Assembly: GCA_965649825.1 (NCBI GenBank)
Contig: OZ287708.1
Location: 124,001-188,000, forward strand
Direction of reading: 5' to 3'
Source of the DNA: Penicillus capitatus
Lineage: Eukaryota > Chlorophyta
DNA length: 64,000 nucleotides
In this document: positions 35,100 through 46,182 of the stretch, in pieces
Numbering within the stretch: the stretch's first letter is position 1
Layout of the letters: each line of letters starts with the position of its first letter
Translations under genes and position numbers: made by a program
The notes under the pieces: model-generated
Told to the model about the DNA's origin: nothing
The model's database searches: none
The model's input: the letters and a program-made list of their open reading frames with translations, nothing else

Positions 35100-36080
35100 G
35101 ATTCCAGTTGTTCTGCAATGGCGTCGTCCCAGCGAACACAACAGGCGCGAGGCGCATCACGCGATTCGTAGCAATTGTGCAAGGGGATCCTGTGAAGGCT
35201 CATGCTCGACTCGACCGATCAAGAGATCGACCGAACCTTGCAGTGCCTATCGGAACTGCGCGCACAACCTGAACAGAATATCAAGGGCTGCCACGCTGGG
35301 TGGGTATGCACGCGACAGCTGTCTCGTCCATCTAGGTACCTGTGAATACGGTCGGATGCTTTGAATGTTGTGCTGCAAGCAGAACGTGTTTTCGTCGATC
35401 TTGGCTGTCAATACGTGGTCGAGTGCTCGGCATGTGAAGCTGAGGCCATTCTTACACGCAGGCGACAATCCCTGGGTTTCCCTCTCTGTCATGGACTCGA
35501 CGGCAATGACTTGATCGTTGCGGAGCCATCAAAGATCACATGCATATCGGCGGAGGCCGATGCGTGTCAGGAACGGGGAGCAGCCGTCTAAGCCACGTCG
35601 ACTGAACGAGGTTACGGATTGCAGACAGAGATCTCTTCTGTGGGATCTTCTTCTATCGTCAGAGATGAAGAGTGGCATGACAGATAATGGAATCGAATCG
35701 ATGCTGGATCGCTGGAGAGACTCGAGAAAGTGGCCGAAGCCAATCTCGACAAGGTACCCCCACAAAGAAACTCAGGTGCTTTGACAGAGGAGTTGGTGTC
35801 CCCGATAGCTAAAGCTGAAACCAAGAAGGGATCGAAGAAAGGATTCCTGTTGCAAAGACAACAACAAAACGCTCAGCCATCTGCAAAACCGAAGGTTGTT
35901 CACTGCTCTCTCCCCGTTTCTCTCGAATCAGGGACAGCGTCGGCGACGACGACTCGGCATAAGAATGAACAGTCCGTCTGTGTCTCGGATACGGTGCGAG
36001 AGAGGGACACCCGAACGGAGGAGAGCACAGAGGACACTGGCACCGAGAAGGTAGGCATCTCTGAATCGGCCAATGCATAA
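35100..36080 (+). CDS. URI/unconventional-prefoldin-like protein (exon structure tentative)
   Basis: Fragments in order: a helical start (MLDSTDQEIDRTLQCLSEL, near 35,202); then ERVFVDLGCQYVVECSACEAEAIL near 35,385, matching the beta-hairpin of URI1 (V-x-V-x-L-G .. C-S-A-x-x-A); then SLERLEKVAEANLD near 35,715; then a basic KKGSKKGFLLQRQQQ motif and an acidic Ser/Thr-rich tail ending in TAA at 36,078-36,080. URI proteins act with R2TP and prefoldin-like subunits in RNA polymerase assembly. Exon joins in the first half were not solved. The stop codon lies inside the first bases of duplicated block B, so the extreme C terminus may come from the block. Confidence 0.45.
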
Positions 36081-36657
36081 CGATCTGTGATGCTCACCGC
36101 ACTGAGTCATCATGCCATCTATCCCCTTTGACTCCATAGCTGAGACGTGTGCCGGTTTCGCTTACCAGTTTTCATCTTGCTTCCCCATGCAACACCCATT
36201 ACTGCCCCTTGATATGCTTTGTGCTGTCTGTCAGATCGCCGAGAGTTGCTGACGCCGAGATTCGTATCTAGACTGAAATCAAGAACTGCATTCAGTTGTC
36301 GCGTGCATCGAGTTCCTATGCATCGATGTCTGGATGTCCGAGTGTTCCTTCAGCTGGCACAGTCTATGACAGCCAGCTCCTGCATGTTCTAAGACTGCGA
36401 AGTTGTTCTTGATGTTGTGTATTGTGAAGTACAATTGACATACCGTGTGCATTCTGACGCTGTGTTCCTGATTGTTTGTATAGAATCCGACACGCACATA
36501 TTGAACGTTGACGTCACACACAATACACTGAACACATTGTAAACGTCGACAACACTTTAATCAGAACTGAACTCGATCACAGTGGTGGTGTAATACGCTC
36601 TCATTCGCGAGCACACGTCGTCATCTCTGTAGGACAAGATAGGTTGGCGGCGCCGCC

Positions 36658-36840
36658 ATGCTGCATTCTATTCTGCGGAGGCAATCTCCATCTGAGATAA
36701 ACGCGCTGACAGCTGAAGTTCCTGAAAAATCGTCTAGTGCATTCGACACAGGGGGATTACGTGCGTTCTCTGACAGCAGTTCATTCGTACGCCGTGTAAC
36801 GCTTTCCAAAACTAAGAAATCTGATGTCACACTTCATTGA
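36658..36840 (+). CDS. Small ORF (60 aa) at the left end of block B
   Basis: ATG in the context GGCGGCGCCGCCATGC; product MLHSILRRQSPSEINALTAE.. ending SKTKKSDVTLH. The stop is followed directly by AATAAA (36,840-36,845) and an A-rich run, as in a polyadenylated 3' end. The first 28 codons are identical in block A (29,018 onward), where the assembly gap cuts the rest. Basic and Ser-rich; no family recognised. Could be a last exon or a small gene. Confidence 0.4.
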   Translation: MLHSILRRQSPSEINALTAEVPEKSSSAFDTGGLRAFSDSSSFVRRVTLSKTKKSDVTLH

Positions 36841-37099
36841 ATAAAGCAAAAAAAAGAAAGGTAGAAAGAAAAAAGAGAGAGATGACAGCAGGTCTTCCTC
36901 GAGACATGTTTGCTGAACGAGTCTCTACAACTGAAAACGGTGTTTTCATATTGTCTCTGTCTCTGTAGACAGCGACATTGTTTAGAAAGGATATTGTGTA
37001 AAGAATAGCTAACCTGTAGATCGCTTCCTTAAAGTGAGAGGATGTTGATCTGCGAGGCAGACTCAGATTTGGCCGCTTGCGCCAGCTTCAATCCAGAGG

Positions 37100-39110
37100 T
37101 GCCTCCACCGACAGCCAAACATCAGGGAAGCCGCCATGGCCGCCTTTACTGGCGGCCAGAGCGGTGGGTTGGCCTCCAGAACCGGCCAGAAAGGTGAATA
37201 GGCCGCCATTGCTGCCTCGAGTGACAGCGAGAGTGGTCGGTAGAGTGCCATGGCTGCCACTACTGGCAGCCAGAGCGTTGGGGTTGGCCTTCAGTGACGG
37301 CCAGATGTGAGTCGGCCGCCATTGCCGCCTCAACTGGCGGCCAGAGCCTCAGGTAGGGCGGCGCCCTGGCTGCCTCCACTGGCAGCCAGAGCGTTGGGCT
37401 GGTCGCCCATTGCTGCCTCGAGTGGCAGCGAGAGATCAGGTAGAGTGCCCTGGCTGCCTCCACGGGCAGCCAGAGCCGAAGGATGGCCTTCGTCGACGGC
37501 CAGATGATTGTCGGCCGCCATTGCCGCCTCCACTGGCGGCCAGAGCGTTGGGTCGGTTTCCAGCGACGGCCAGATGATTGTCGGCCGCCATTGCCGCCTC
37601 CACTGGCGGGCAGAGCATCAGGTAGGGTGCCCTGGCTGCCTCCACTGGCAGCCAGAGCGTTGGGCTGGTCGCCCATTGCTGCCTCGCGTGGCAGCGAGAG
37701 ATCAGGTAGGGTGCCCTGGCTGCCTTCACGGGCAGCCAGAGCGGAAGGATGGCCTCCGGTGACGGCCAGATGTGAGTCGGCCGCCATTGCCGCCTAAACT
37801 GGCGGCCAGAGCCTCAGGTAGGGCGGCGCCCTGGCTGCCTCCACTGGCAGCCAGAGCGTTGGGCTGGTCGCCCATTGCTGCCTCGAGTGGCAGCGAGAGA
37901 TCAGGTAGAGTGCCCTGGCTGCCTCCACGGGCAGCCAGAGCCGAAGGATGGCCTTCGTCGACGGCCAGATGATTGTCGGCCGCCATTGCCGCCTCCACTG
38001 GCGGCCAGAGCGTTGGGTCGGTTTCCAGCGACGGCCAGATGATTGTCGGCCGCCATTGCCGCCTCCACTGGCGGGCAGAGCATCAGGTAGGGTGCCCTGG
38101 CTGCCTCCACTGGCAGCCAGAGCGTGAGGGTTGGCCTCCAGCGACGGCCAAATGAGTGTCGGCCGCCATGGCCGCCTCCACTGGCGGCCAGAGCATCAGG
38201 TAGAGTGCCCTGGCTGCCTCCACTGGCAGCCAGAGCGTTGGGCTGGTCGCCCATTGCTGCCTCGAGTGGCAGCGAGAGATCAGGTAGAGTGCCCTGGCTG
38301 CCTCCACGGGCAGCCAGAGCCGAAGGATGGCCTTCGTCGACGGCCAGATGATTGTCGGCCGCCATTGCCGCCTCCACTGGCGGCCAGAGCGTTGGGTCGG
38401 TTTCCAGCGACGGCCAGATGATTGTCGGCCGCCATTGCCGCCTCCACTGGCGGGCAGAGCATCAGGTAGGGTGCCCTGGCTGCCTCCACTGGCAGCCAGA
38501 GCGTTGGGCTGGTCGCCCATTGCTGCCTCGCGTGGCAGCGAGAGATCAGGTAGGGTGCCCTGGCTGCCTTCACGGGCAGCCAGAGCGGAAGGATGGCCTC
38601 CGGTGACGGCCAGATGTGAGTCGGCCGCCATTGCCGCCTAAACTGGCGGCCAGAGCCTCAGGTAGGGCGGCGCCCTGGCTGCCTCCACTGGCAGCCAGAG
38701 CGTTGGGCTGGTCGCCCATTGCTGCCTCGAGTGGCAGCGAGAGATCAGGTAGAGTGCCCTGGCTGCCTCCACGGGCAGCCAGAGCCGAAGGATGGCCTTC
38801 GTCGACGGCCAGATGATTGTCAGCCGCCCATTGCCGCCTCCACTGGCGGCCAGAGCGTTGGTTAGGCCTCGAGTGACGGCCGGATGTGAGTCGGCCGCCT
38901 TGGCTGCCTCCAGTCGCGGCCAGAGCATCAGGTAAGATGCCCTGGCTGCCTCCACTAACGGCCAGAGCGTTTGGTCGGCCTCCAGTGACGGCCAGATGTC
39001 AGTCGGCCGCCTATGGCTGCCTCCACTGGCAGCCAGAGCGTGAGGGTTGGCCTCCAGCGACGGCCAAATGAGTGTCGGCCGCCATGGCCGCCTCCACTGG
39101 CGGCCAGACG
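37100..39110. repeat. Higher-order GC-rich satellite (about 65-bp monomers)
   Basis: Monomers built on GGCGGCCAGAGC and GGCAGCCAGAGC half-units of about 65 bp are arranged in larger units. For example, the segment starting CGGCCGCCATTGCCGCC near 37,316 recurs near 37,779 and 38,623 with almost no change. The many long ORFs that cross it on both strands are repeat artefacts. A shorter array of the same family lies in inverted orientation at 63,355-63,780. Confidence 0.85.
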
Positions 39111-39970
39111 TCAGAGTGACGCCTCCATGTGTCTCTTGCGGCGGCCAGACATCAGGTGGACGCCTGTCTTTGTCTCCGGCAGCGGCCAGACGTCAGGTGA
39201 ACTCCTTGACCGCCTCTTTCTCTGGCGGCGGAAAGACTTCAGAGTGACGCCTCTCACTCTCCGGCGACGGCCAGACGTCAGGTTTGACGCCTGTCTCTCT
39301 CTCTCCGGCGGCGGAAAGACGTCAGAGTGACGCCTGTCTCTCTCTTCGGCGGCGGCCAGACGTCAGGTTGGACGCCTGTATGTGTCTCCGGCGGCGGAAA
39401 GACGTCAGGTTGGACGCCTGTTTGTGTCTCCGGCGGCGGAAAGACGTCAGAGTGACGCCTCTCTCTCTCTTCGGCGGCGGCCAGACGTCAGGTTGGACGC
39501 CTGTTTGTGTCTCCGTCGGCGGAAAGACGTCAGAGTGACGCCTGTCTCCTTCTCTGGCGGCGGTGAGACGTCATGTGGACGCCTGTCTCCTTCTCTGGCG
39601 GCGGTGAGACGTCAGGTGGACGCCTCTTTGTGTCTCTGGCGGCTATGAGACGTCATGTGGACGCCTGTCTCCTTCTCTGGCGGCGGTGAGACGTCATGTG
39701 GACGCCTGTCTCCTTCTCTGGCGGCGATGAGACGTCATGTGGACGCCTTATTGTGTCTCTGGCGGCGGTGAGACGTCATGTGGACGCCTCTTTGTGTCTC
39801 TGGCGGCGGTGAGACGTCAGGTGGACGCCTTATTGTGTCTCTGGCGGCGGTGAGACGTCAGGTGGACGCCTTATTGTGTCTCTGGCGGCGGTGAGACGTC
39901 AGGTGGACGCTTTATTGTGTCTCTGGCGGCGGTGAGACGTCAGGTGGACGCCTCTTTGTGTCTCGGGCGG
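39110..39970. repeat. 41-bp satellite array
   Basis: About 21 copies of a 41-bp unit (GTGAGACGTCAGGTGGACGC + CTCTTTGTGTCTCTGGCGGCG). Units at the left edge are more diverged than those toward 39,900. The reverse-complement array is at 62,270-63,350 in block C. There is no spacer variation, so it is not CRISPR-like. Confidence 0.9.
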
Positions 39971-39989
39971 CGGCCGGACAATGGGTGGG

Positions 39990-41110
39990 GCCCAGACGAC
40001 GGTCTTCAGCAGCATCAAGAGCGGCAAACAGATTGTCTGTGACGGTCACCAGCAGCTGCTAGACATCAGTTAGGGCGAAGACGACGGAGGTCCAATGACA
40101 GCAGCGCAGATAACAAATCATCCTTGGAGGTCTCCAGCATCCATTGACAGCAGCGCATCCAACAGATCATCCATGAGGGCCTCCAGCATCCAATAACAGC
40201 AGAAGCGACAAATAGAGCATGTGAAACGGCCTCCAGTAGCCGCCTTACGTCAAGTAGGCAATCGTCAAATGTTTCCAATTGCAGCAGAGCAAATAACAGA
40301 TCAACCCAGACTGCTTTCTACCTCCAATGACGGCATATAGATCACCATGAGGCCGTCCATCCTCCAATCACAGAAGGTAGTACATAGTCTACTCCAGCCT
40401 CCGACAGCAGCAGTACAGCAGGTAGATCATCCGAGTCGGCCTCCAGCATCCAACAACAGCAAGTAGAACATATGTGTCGGCCTTAGGGCCTCCATCAGCG
40501 GCCAGTCAGCAAATAGATCGTCCGGGATGTTTCTAGCCAACCTCCAGTCACTGGAACCAGCAAACTGATCAGCCATGACGGTTTCTAGCCTTTCAATCAC
40601 AGCAAGCAGAACATCAATGACAGCCTCCGTTCGCAGCAATACGGCAGGTAGATCATCCGAGTCGGCCTCCAGCATCCAACAACAGCAAGTAGAACATCCA
40701 TGACTGCCCTCAGCCTCCAATCACTGCAACCAGCAAACTGATCATCCATGACGGTTTCTAGCCTTTCAATCACAGCAAGCAGAACATCAATGACAGCCTC
40801 CGTTCGCAGCAATAAGCACTAAGACATCTGAGACAGTTTCCAGCCTCCAATGGCAGCAGGTAGACAATCCTAACGGCTTTGTCCATCCAGTCACAACAGA
40901 GCAGCGAGTAGATCATGTGAGACATCGTCCAGCATCTAATGGCAGCAATACTACAGCAGTAAGTCATCCATGAAGGCTTCAATCCAGCCACCATCCAGCC
41001 TCTAATCACAGTAGGGCAACAAATTGATAAACGGAGATACCTCCAGCCAGCCCCAGTCACTGAAGATATTGCACCACAGCCTCCAAGTAAAACACCGAAT
41101 GCGCTTCGAC
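39990..41110. repeat. Degenerate CAG/CCTCCAGC-rich tandem array
   Basis: Loose repeats of 35-90 bp sharing GGCCTCCAGCATCCAA, CAGCAGNNN and AACAGATCATCC words. Counterparts are at 29,201-29,760 (block A) and 61,200-62,220 (block C, inverted). Confidence 0.75.
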
Positions 41111-41295
41111 AGCCTCCGGGCAAAAAAGCAGCTAACACAGAGCCAACCACAACAAAGCGGAGGTGGAATGGCAGAGAAACAGCAAAAGAAAGAAAACAGC
41201 CTTTTATTCTTTATTCTTTGATTCTTTATTTTTTTTATTTTTTTGTTTTTTTACCACCAAAGAAAACAGCTTGTAAAATTCAAAGAAATCTGGCC

Positions 41296-42531
41296 CTATT
41301 CATGCCAGTTCTGGATAGCAACCTACACAAGAAACAAAGCATAAGAGTGAACAAAATAGAGATGACGACTTACGCATTGCCCCGACATAAAAAACAGACG
41401 TTGCGGGATGACTGGGGGGCAGATGGTGATGCACTCTCCAGACATAAAAAACGGACGGGGAGGAAATCCTGGTCGTCTGACCGGAAAAATTGAGTTGCGG
41501 GGAGGGATGGGGGGAGGTTGCCGGAGGGAGAAACGCGATGTCCGCTGAGGGAAGGGAGTTGGACGAGCCGGGAGGGAGAAAAAACATGGACGAGAAGGAA
41601 TTATGGGACAGGGATCTGCAGGAATGCAGAACACTTGCGGACGAGGAGGAAATAGGGGAGATTGTGTCTGCTGAAGACAGGGCGGGGAAAGGGTGGGCTG
41701 TGGATAGGGGGAAGGAGACCACTCCATCTGGGGAGGCTGGCAGGCTGTCGGCTGGGCATACTGTGACATAGGAGGAGGTGTGGCCGGCTCGGAGGACGCT
41801 GGCGGCGCTGCGGACCACTCCATGTGGTGAGACTGGGCAGCGTGTGACGCTGGCGGCTGGTCAGGCTGCGAGTCTGGAGGAGGAGGGCCCGGTTGAGAGG
41901 CTGGCAACGTCTCGGCTGTCGACGTGGCCGGCTGGGCAGGCTGCGGCGCGGAACTCTGAGAGGCGGCATGCTGCGAAGCCAGCGGCGGCATGCCATGCTG
42001 CTCGGAGGGAGATTGCTGCTGGGCGGGCGGCGGCTGAGCAGCAGGCTGGCCCTCTTGGGCCAACCGCGCTTGCCTCTCCGCAGCTGAGAGGACCCTAGCC
42101 CGCCGACCAGACCGCGGCTGTGGGGTTTGGACCCTATTGGGTCCAAACCGCACAGGAGGGGTCTGCGCATCGATGTGCGCTTGACCCCTCTGCGCAGTTG
42201 TTCGGGCTTTTAGGTCCCAATACAACTGCGCACGCGCGGCCTCGTCCATGCCCTCGAAGGCCCTGGGCGGGTGGCTTCCCAGGACCTCCCTCAACGTGAC
42301 TTGGGCAAAACTAGGAACACACAGTGGTTAGAGATCAGTCGAAGAAGAGTTCGTCGAAACGTCGCGCGCTGCAGAGCTTTTCGACTGCAGCCGGACGCAT
42401 GCGTGTTCATGGAGAGTCCAGCCGCAGTCGAAAGGCTCTGCAGCGCGCGACGTTTCGACGAATGGCCAGTGGACTCACGGTCTGTCAGGATATCCATAGT
42501 CCTCTTCTGTGAACATGCGTGCGTCAGCCAT
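41296..42531 (-). CDS. Orphan proline-rich protein, copy B (three exons)
   Basis: Exons 42,531-42,479, 42,310-41,374 and 41,322-41,296 join in frame to 338 aa, starting MADARMFTEEDYGYPDRP. Layout is as in copies A and C: charged N terminus with TLREVLGSHPPRAFEG, variable Pro/Gln/Ala-rich centre, then P-x-R-x-x-x-F repeats (IIPSRPCFFSLPA, IPPRNSIFPVRR). The last exon differs from the other copies (VAIQNWHE in place of VSVQF) because its terminal codons have changed, and the downstream stem-loops seen in A and C are absent. All splice sites are intact. Confidence 0.7.
42311..42478 (-). other. First intron of copy B, forming a long hairpin
   Basis: 168-nt intron, GTGAGT to TCCTAG. The arms pair over about 45 nt, including a core (GAAACGTCGCGCGCTGCAGA and its complement) that is perfectly complementary. 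The loop carries GCATGCGTG. Confidence 0.8.
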
Positions 42532-42613
42532 TGTCTTCTTCTCTTGAGCACTGGAAAACAGGAAGGCGAGAGTTCAAACAACTCGACAGTGCGGAAGGGT
42601 CTGTGACAGGACC

Positions 42614-42619
42614 TTTATA
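42614..42619 (-). promoter_or_regulatory. TATA box of proline-rich gene copy B
   Basis: TATAAA on the minus strand, 83 bp before the ATG at 42,531, in the same context as in copies A and C. Confidence 0.6.
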
Positions 42620-43494
42620 GCCGCGTCGGTTGCCGAGCGCGGCCTGCGGGTGGCGGCTGTGAACCGTGACCGTTTGGCGGCGCTGCATGCGCCGCCGGAC
42701 AAACGATCGGCCGTCAGACCTCTAGAAGCGCAGAGTACTGTCGTCGGGATGCGCGTCGCGAAAGGGAGAGCACTTCTGAAAGCTTTTCTAAGTGTTTTAC
42801 AGAAGAAATTTCTTACAGTTTGTCCATGTGCTCCGCTCTGAGTGTAACGCGCATGCGTTCTCTGCGGCTGTTCCGACGCGATTCTGCGAACGGCCAACCG
42901 CTCGAGCCAGCTCCGCGTTGCCTGGGCAGAGGAACGCGGTGGGCGTTCTCTTTCGCAGGAGCGGAACGGACTCTGCGTCTGGACGACCGTCTGCTCCGGG
43001 CGTCTCCGTCGCAAACGCCGTCGACAGGGCGATCTGCGCGGTGTAACGCGAGTCGGTTCCAGGAGTTGGCGTGGGCCCTAACTCCCTCGAACATGGAAGG
43101 CGGAACCGACGACGCCTTCTGCGAGGGCCAGACGGCCACGGAGTCGTCGTTTTAGTTAATGCTCGCGCACAGCCTCGAGGGAGTGCCTTAGAGGACACCG
43201 TTCGCTCCGATCGGCGAAGTCGGTCGCGTTGTGTGGCTGCTGTGCAAGATTGCTGCTCTGTCTGCGAAGCCATAGATCGGGCAGTTTTGCAGACAACCTG
43301 TCTGATGGCGCTGTCGATCGCAGTCGAGGCCAGTCGCGATCCGATGCCATCGCCTTCTTTATTTCCGGCGTGTTCCACAGTGCAGAGCGCACCAAAGGGG
43401 TGAATTGCCACTAGAAAGCGATGGTATGCTGCTGCATCCTTATCGGAATCGACCATGACGTTCTTTTCTAGTGTCTGGCGAGTTCTGAGGCTAT

Positions 43495-43982
43495 GGTGGC
43501 TGTGACGGAGAACGTCCGTCTTCTGTTCGGAGACCACATGTCGAACATCTCTGTAATGAAAGACGAACAACTGCCACCGAGTGTTCTGCGCGCGCGGGGC
43601 GTTCCTGGACGATGTCGTCAGTGCTGTCCGCGTGCTCTTGGACAGTAAGTGCACTGTGGAATGCATAAACGGCAGAGACTGTAGTCACACCTGCTCTTGG
43701 CCCTGCCGTTCGGACCAGCGACTCGGCATTACTCACCGAGCGCCAAGATGCGTGTCGACGTCGGCGCGTTGGATCGATATCGAGGAATGCATTCGCATAA
43801 CAAAGCGTCCTCAAAACAACGGTGCTAGAGAGAACGCACACTGAGTGACGCGCTCTGTAGACGGTAAAACGATTTCAGATGAGAGAGAGTTTGCTCGCGA
43901 CGAATGGGCGCGCCAACGGAGTGCGACTGTCCGCTCCTCGATTCTTTCGGCTGCCAAATCGTGGCGAGCTAGAAGGGGATGA
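43495..43982 (+). CDS. Conserved spliced ORF of unknown function, block B (3' part)
   Basis: Same frame, introns and stop as the block A copy: NVRLLFGDHMSNISVMKDE, a GTAAGT intron starting at 43,645, a Cys-containing exon, a 39-nt intron, then DGKTISDEREFARDEWARQ and TGA at 43,980-43,982. Comparison with A shows the ends of the frame conserved while the last exon has many replacements. Upstream exons are unresolved and no family is recognised. Confidence 0.35.
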
Positions 43983-44660
43983 TGCCTGTCGTGGATTCAG
44001 TCCCTACCTTCCGACGCAGCTGCGCGAGCACGATGCTCAGAGAGCTGACGGACGTGGATTCGACGCGCGAATGCGCGTCAAGTACTCTGCCTTGCCACTG
44101 CCGTGCGTCGTTCTGGACTGTGGCAGCTGCCCGCCGTCAGTTTCATCGTCCTCCTCACTGCTGTCAGTGATCTCTCAACGCATCCATCCGCGCAGCGCGC
44201 TGTACGCCTGAGCATCTTGCGCTTTGCGTCTGTGCCTTTCCCTTTAATTAAATCCGAGTTGTGCCTGGGTACCTTTATTTGCGCTTGTTCTTCAGAAAGC
44301 AGTAGTCCAGTGCAAGCATCTTAATCTATCACTGTACAACAGAAGGCCGGCTAGGAAAGAAGACATCGCCGTTCGCCAAACAACAAGTTGTCTTCTCCTC
44401 GACACGACGACGGCAACAGACGACTGAGCTGCAGCGCATTCCACGCCTAGGACAGCTCGCTCGCAGACGTGACCAGGTTCCGTTTTATTCAGCAACCGAT
44501 ATATCACTGGGCGGAGCACGAGGGAAAGAGCGAACTCTGAACACGCGACGCGCGTCGGCAGCCGCCGCCACAGTCGTGATCCTGTCAGGAGATGCATGCT
44601 CATCTTGCCGTAGAGCATTTTGAAGATTCGTCAGGCGTTGCATTACGGTCGCCGCCGAGA

Positions 44661-45289
44661 ATGGCCACTGGAAAAATCATCGCTCGTCTCAAGAACGCGA
44701 CGCCGATCGCCGTCGCTTCTCCGACCTCCGCCAGCGTCACGGACTTCTTCCGAGCGGTCGGCATCTCTCCGTGACGCGCCTACACCAACCACCCTGTGCT
44801 TCTTGCCTTCCAGTGCTGCCGCTGCGTTCCTTACGTTCTGCAGGCGTATCAGCTCGATGAAGTGGCAACGCCTCCAGTCGTGCGCAAGAAGATCGCGCAG
44901 AAAATCAGAGACCATGCTCACGTGAAGGACACACGAGTACATGTCCCTGCCCACGACTGCCACTGTCATGCTCGTCTGCATTAGGCCATCAGCAACCTTC
45001 TCGTGAAAGGCAACGAGGAGCTTTCGGTACACCGCACGCCTTGAGTTCTCACTCTTTACCTGACCGAACGTGTGACTGTAGCTGATCATGAATCACTTCA
45101 AGCAGAGACACCACCTGGTATGGGAAACGATTGGAGCGAGTGGATTGAATGGCTGTCGCGGTGCAGATGGCGGAGTATGTCGATACCATGGGAAAGCCAA
45201 AACTCGTTGTCAAGAAGTCGACGGACTCGCCTTTCCTGCAGCAGTTCTACCAATCGAACTACGCCCACCGCAAAGAGCTGCTGTCATGA
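44661..45289 (+). CDS. NDUFA6: NDUFA6 (complex I B14 subunit, LYR family), copy in block B
   Basis: Five exons (44,661-44,756; 44,814-44,936; 44,985-45,026; 45,082-45,117; 45,167-45,289) separated by 48-57-nt GT-AG introns give 139 aa. The protein starts MATGKIIARLKNATPIAVAS, then SVTDFFRA, CCRCVPYVLQAYQLDEVATP, IRDHAHVKDTRAISNLLVKG, NHFKQRHHL, and ends SPFLQQFYQSNYAHRKELLS. This follows the plant B14 subunit block by block (DFFRA, the YxLxxV helix, NAHxxDP, DLLxxKGxEEL, KQRHH, FLxxFYxSNY). It is a matrix-arm accessory subunit of NADH dehydrogenase that binds acyl carrier protein. A nearly identical copy is in block C. Confidence 0.92.
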
Positions 45290-45460
45290 GGCAGTTCCAC
45301 TGATCAATGGACACTGTATCTGTCTGTCGGTCGTTTAACGAGGGCGCGGCTGTAAGGAAACAGATTTCCTGGATGTCCCTTTGATATTACATCGAGATCC
45401 AGACTGTTTTTCGCGACAGAAGAGAAACGACGGGTACCATCTTCGATACGACTGGACCCA

Positions 45461-46079
45461 TCACGTCCTCCACAACATACGCACGCGTGCTGTGTAACGG
45501 GAGGCCTCTTTGTGAAAACGAGCGGCCGTCGCTGCGTCTTCCATCTGGACAAGGACGACAGAGATCTCGCATCCAAGAGCCGTGCCATCAAAAAGAGGCA
45601 GAGGTACTTTCAGAATGTAGGTTCTGTTGATGATCATCATTCTGGGACTGATGCCCTTGAGGATCTGGCATGTCTCGTCGAGGCACAGTTCCAGCAGCAC
45701 TGTGCCGTCTTCCGTACGAAACACCATGTGTCCCGCATCGTCCGACGCTGCGTAAAGGCAGATGTGTCCATCTGCTAGTGCCTGCGGCGGCCAGGGCCAC
45801 CGCACTTGGCACAACTGGACGGCAGCCGTCCACGAGAGACGATGGTCTCCGTCGCGAAAACCCTCTTCTATAGCCAGCAGACACAACACATTCGCCATTT
45901 GCCGTGTTTTCGGAGCACTTCCTGCGACCTGTGCCTGGCGGAGATGTTATTTCTGGTGTGCCGCCTCTGATTCGAACGCTCTTCTCGTCTCTTTTCTCCC
46001 CGGAGTCGTCACGTGGACACGCGCGTTTCAGCGTTTGCGGCTTCGAAGGCGATGCGGTCTTCTCGATACCACCCAACAT
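45461..46079 (-). CDS. Hypothetical protein divergent from PEX1
   Basis: ATG 46079 opens MLGGIEKTASPSKPQTLKRA, a basic and Ser/Pro-rich start. After a frame change near 45,900-45,800, best explained by a short intron, comes a beta-rich stretch: DGHICLYAASDDAGHMVFRT, TVLLELCLDETCQIL, RTYILKVPLPLFDGT, EISVVLVQMED, then a final helix and TGA at 45,461-45,463. The strand-rich part ending in a helix resembles a PH-like fold, but I cannot assign a family. The stop codon coincides with the edge of duplicated block B. 103 bp separate its ATG from that of PEX1. Confidence 0.5.
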
Positions 46080-46182
46080 CGATCCAGCGATTCTGGCGTA
46101 ACCATCGTACGCATCTCTTCGACGACATCAGCTGTCGTACAGTGTCTCCGCGCGAGGACACCCTCATTCAACGTATCTTCCC
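46080..46182. promoter_or_regulatory. Divergent promoter between the hypothetical gene and PEX1
   Basis: Only 103 bp lie between the two start codons, so both promoters must overlap here or extend into the 5' exons. No TATA-like word is evident. Confidence 0.4.

Larger units (their letters stand above)
36073..45460 (+). repeat. Duplicated block B (direct repeat of A, inverted repeat of C)
   Basis: Contains in order: the small ORF, higher-order satellite, 41-bp satellite, CAG-rich array, proline-rich gene (minus strand), GC-rich segment, spliced ORF and NDUFA6. Similarity to A covers the left and central part; similarity to C covers the arrays through NDUFA6 and stops at about 45,460, within a few bases of the stop codon of the next gene. 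The left edge likewise falls at the stop codon of the URI-like gene. Confidence 0.8.

Noticed and set aside
37100-39110. Long Ala/Arg/Gly-rich proteins (up to 182 aa) on both strands
   Set aside because: They are translations of a GC-rich tandem repeat, open in several frames at once, with no start context or conservation by frame.
42797-43666. 289-aa minus-strand ORF in block B and its counterparts in A and C
   Set aside because: Arg/Ser-rich, overlapped by equally long frames on the other strand, and substitutions between copies show no codon pattern favouring it; the spliced plus-strand ORF explains part of the region better.
44643-45089. 148-aa minus-strand ORF (MISYSHTFGQV..), also at 57,087-57,440
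   Set aside because: It is the antisense shadow of NDUFA6, whose five exons on the opposite strand match a known family with intact splice sites.
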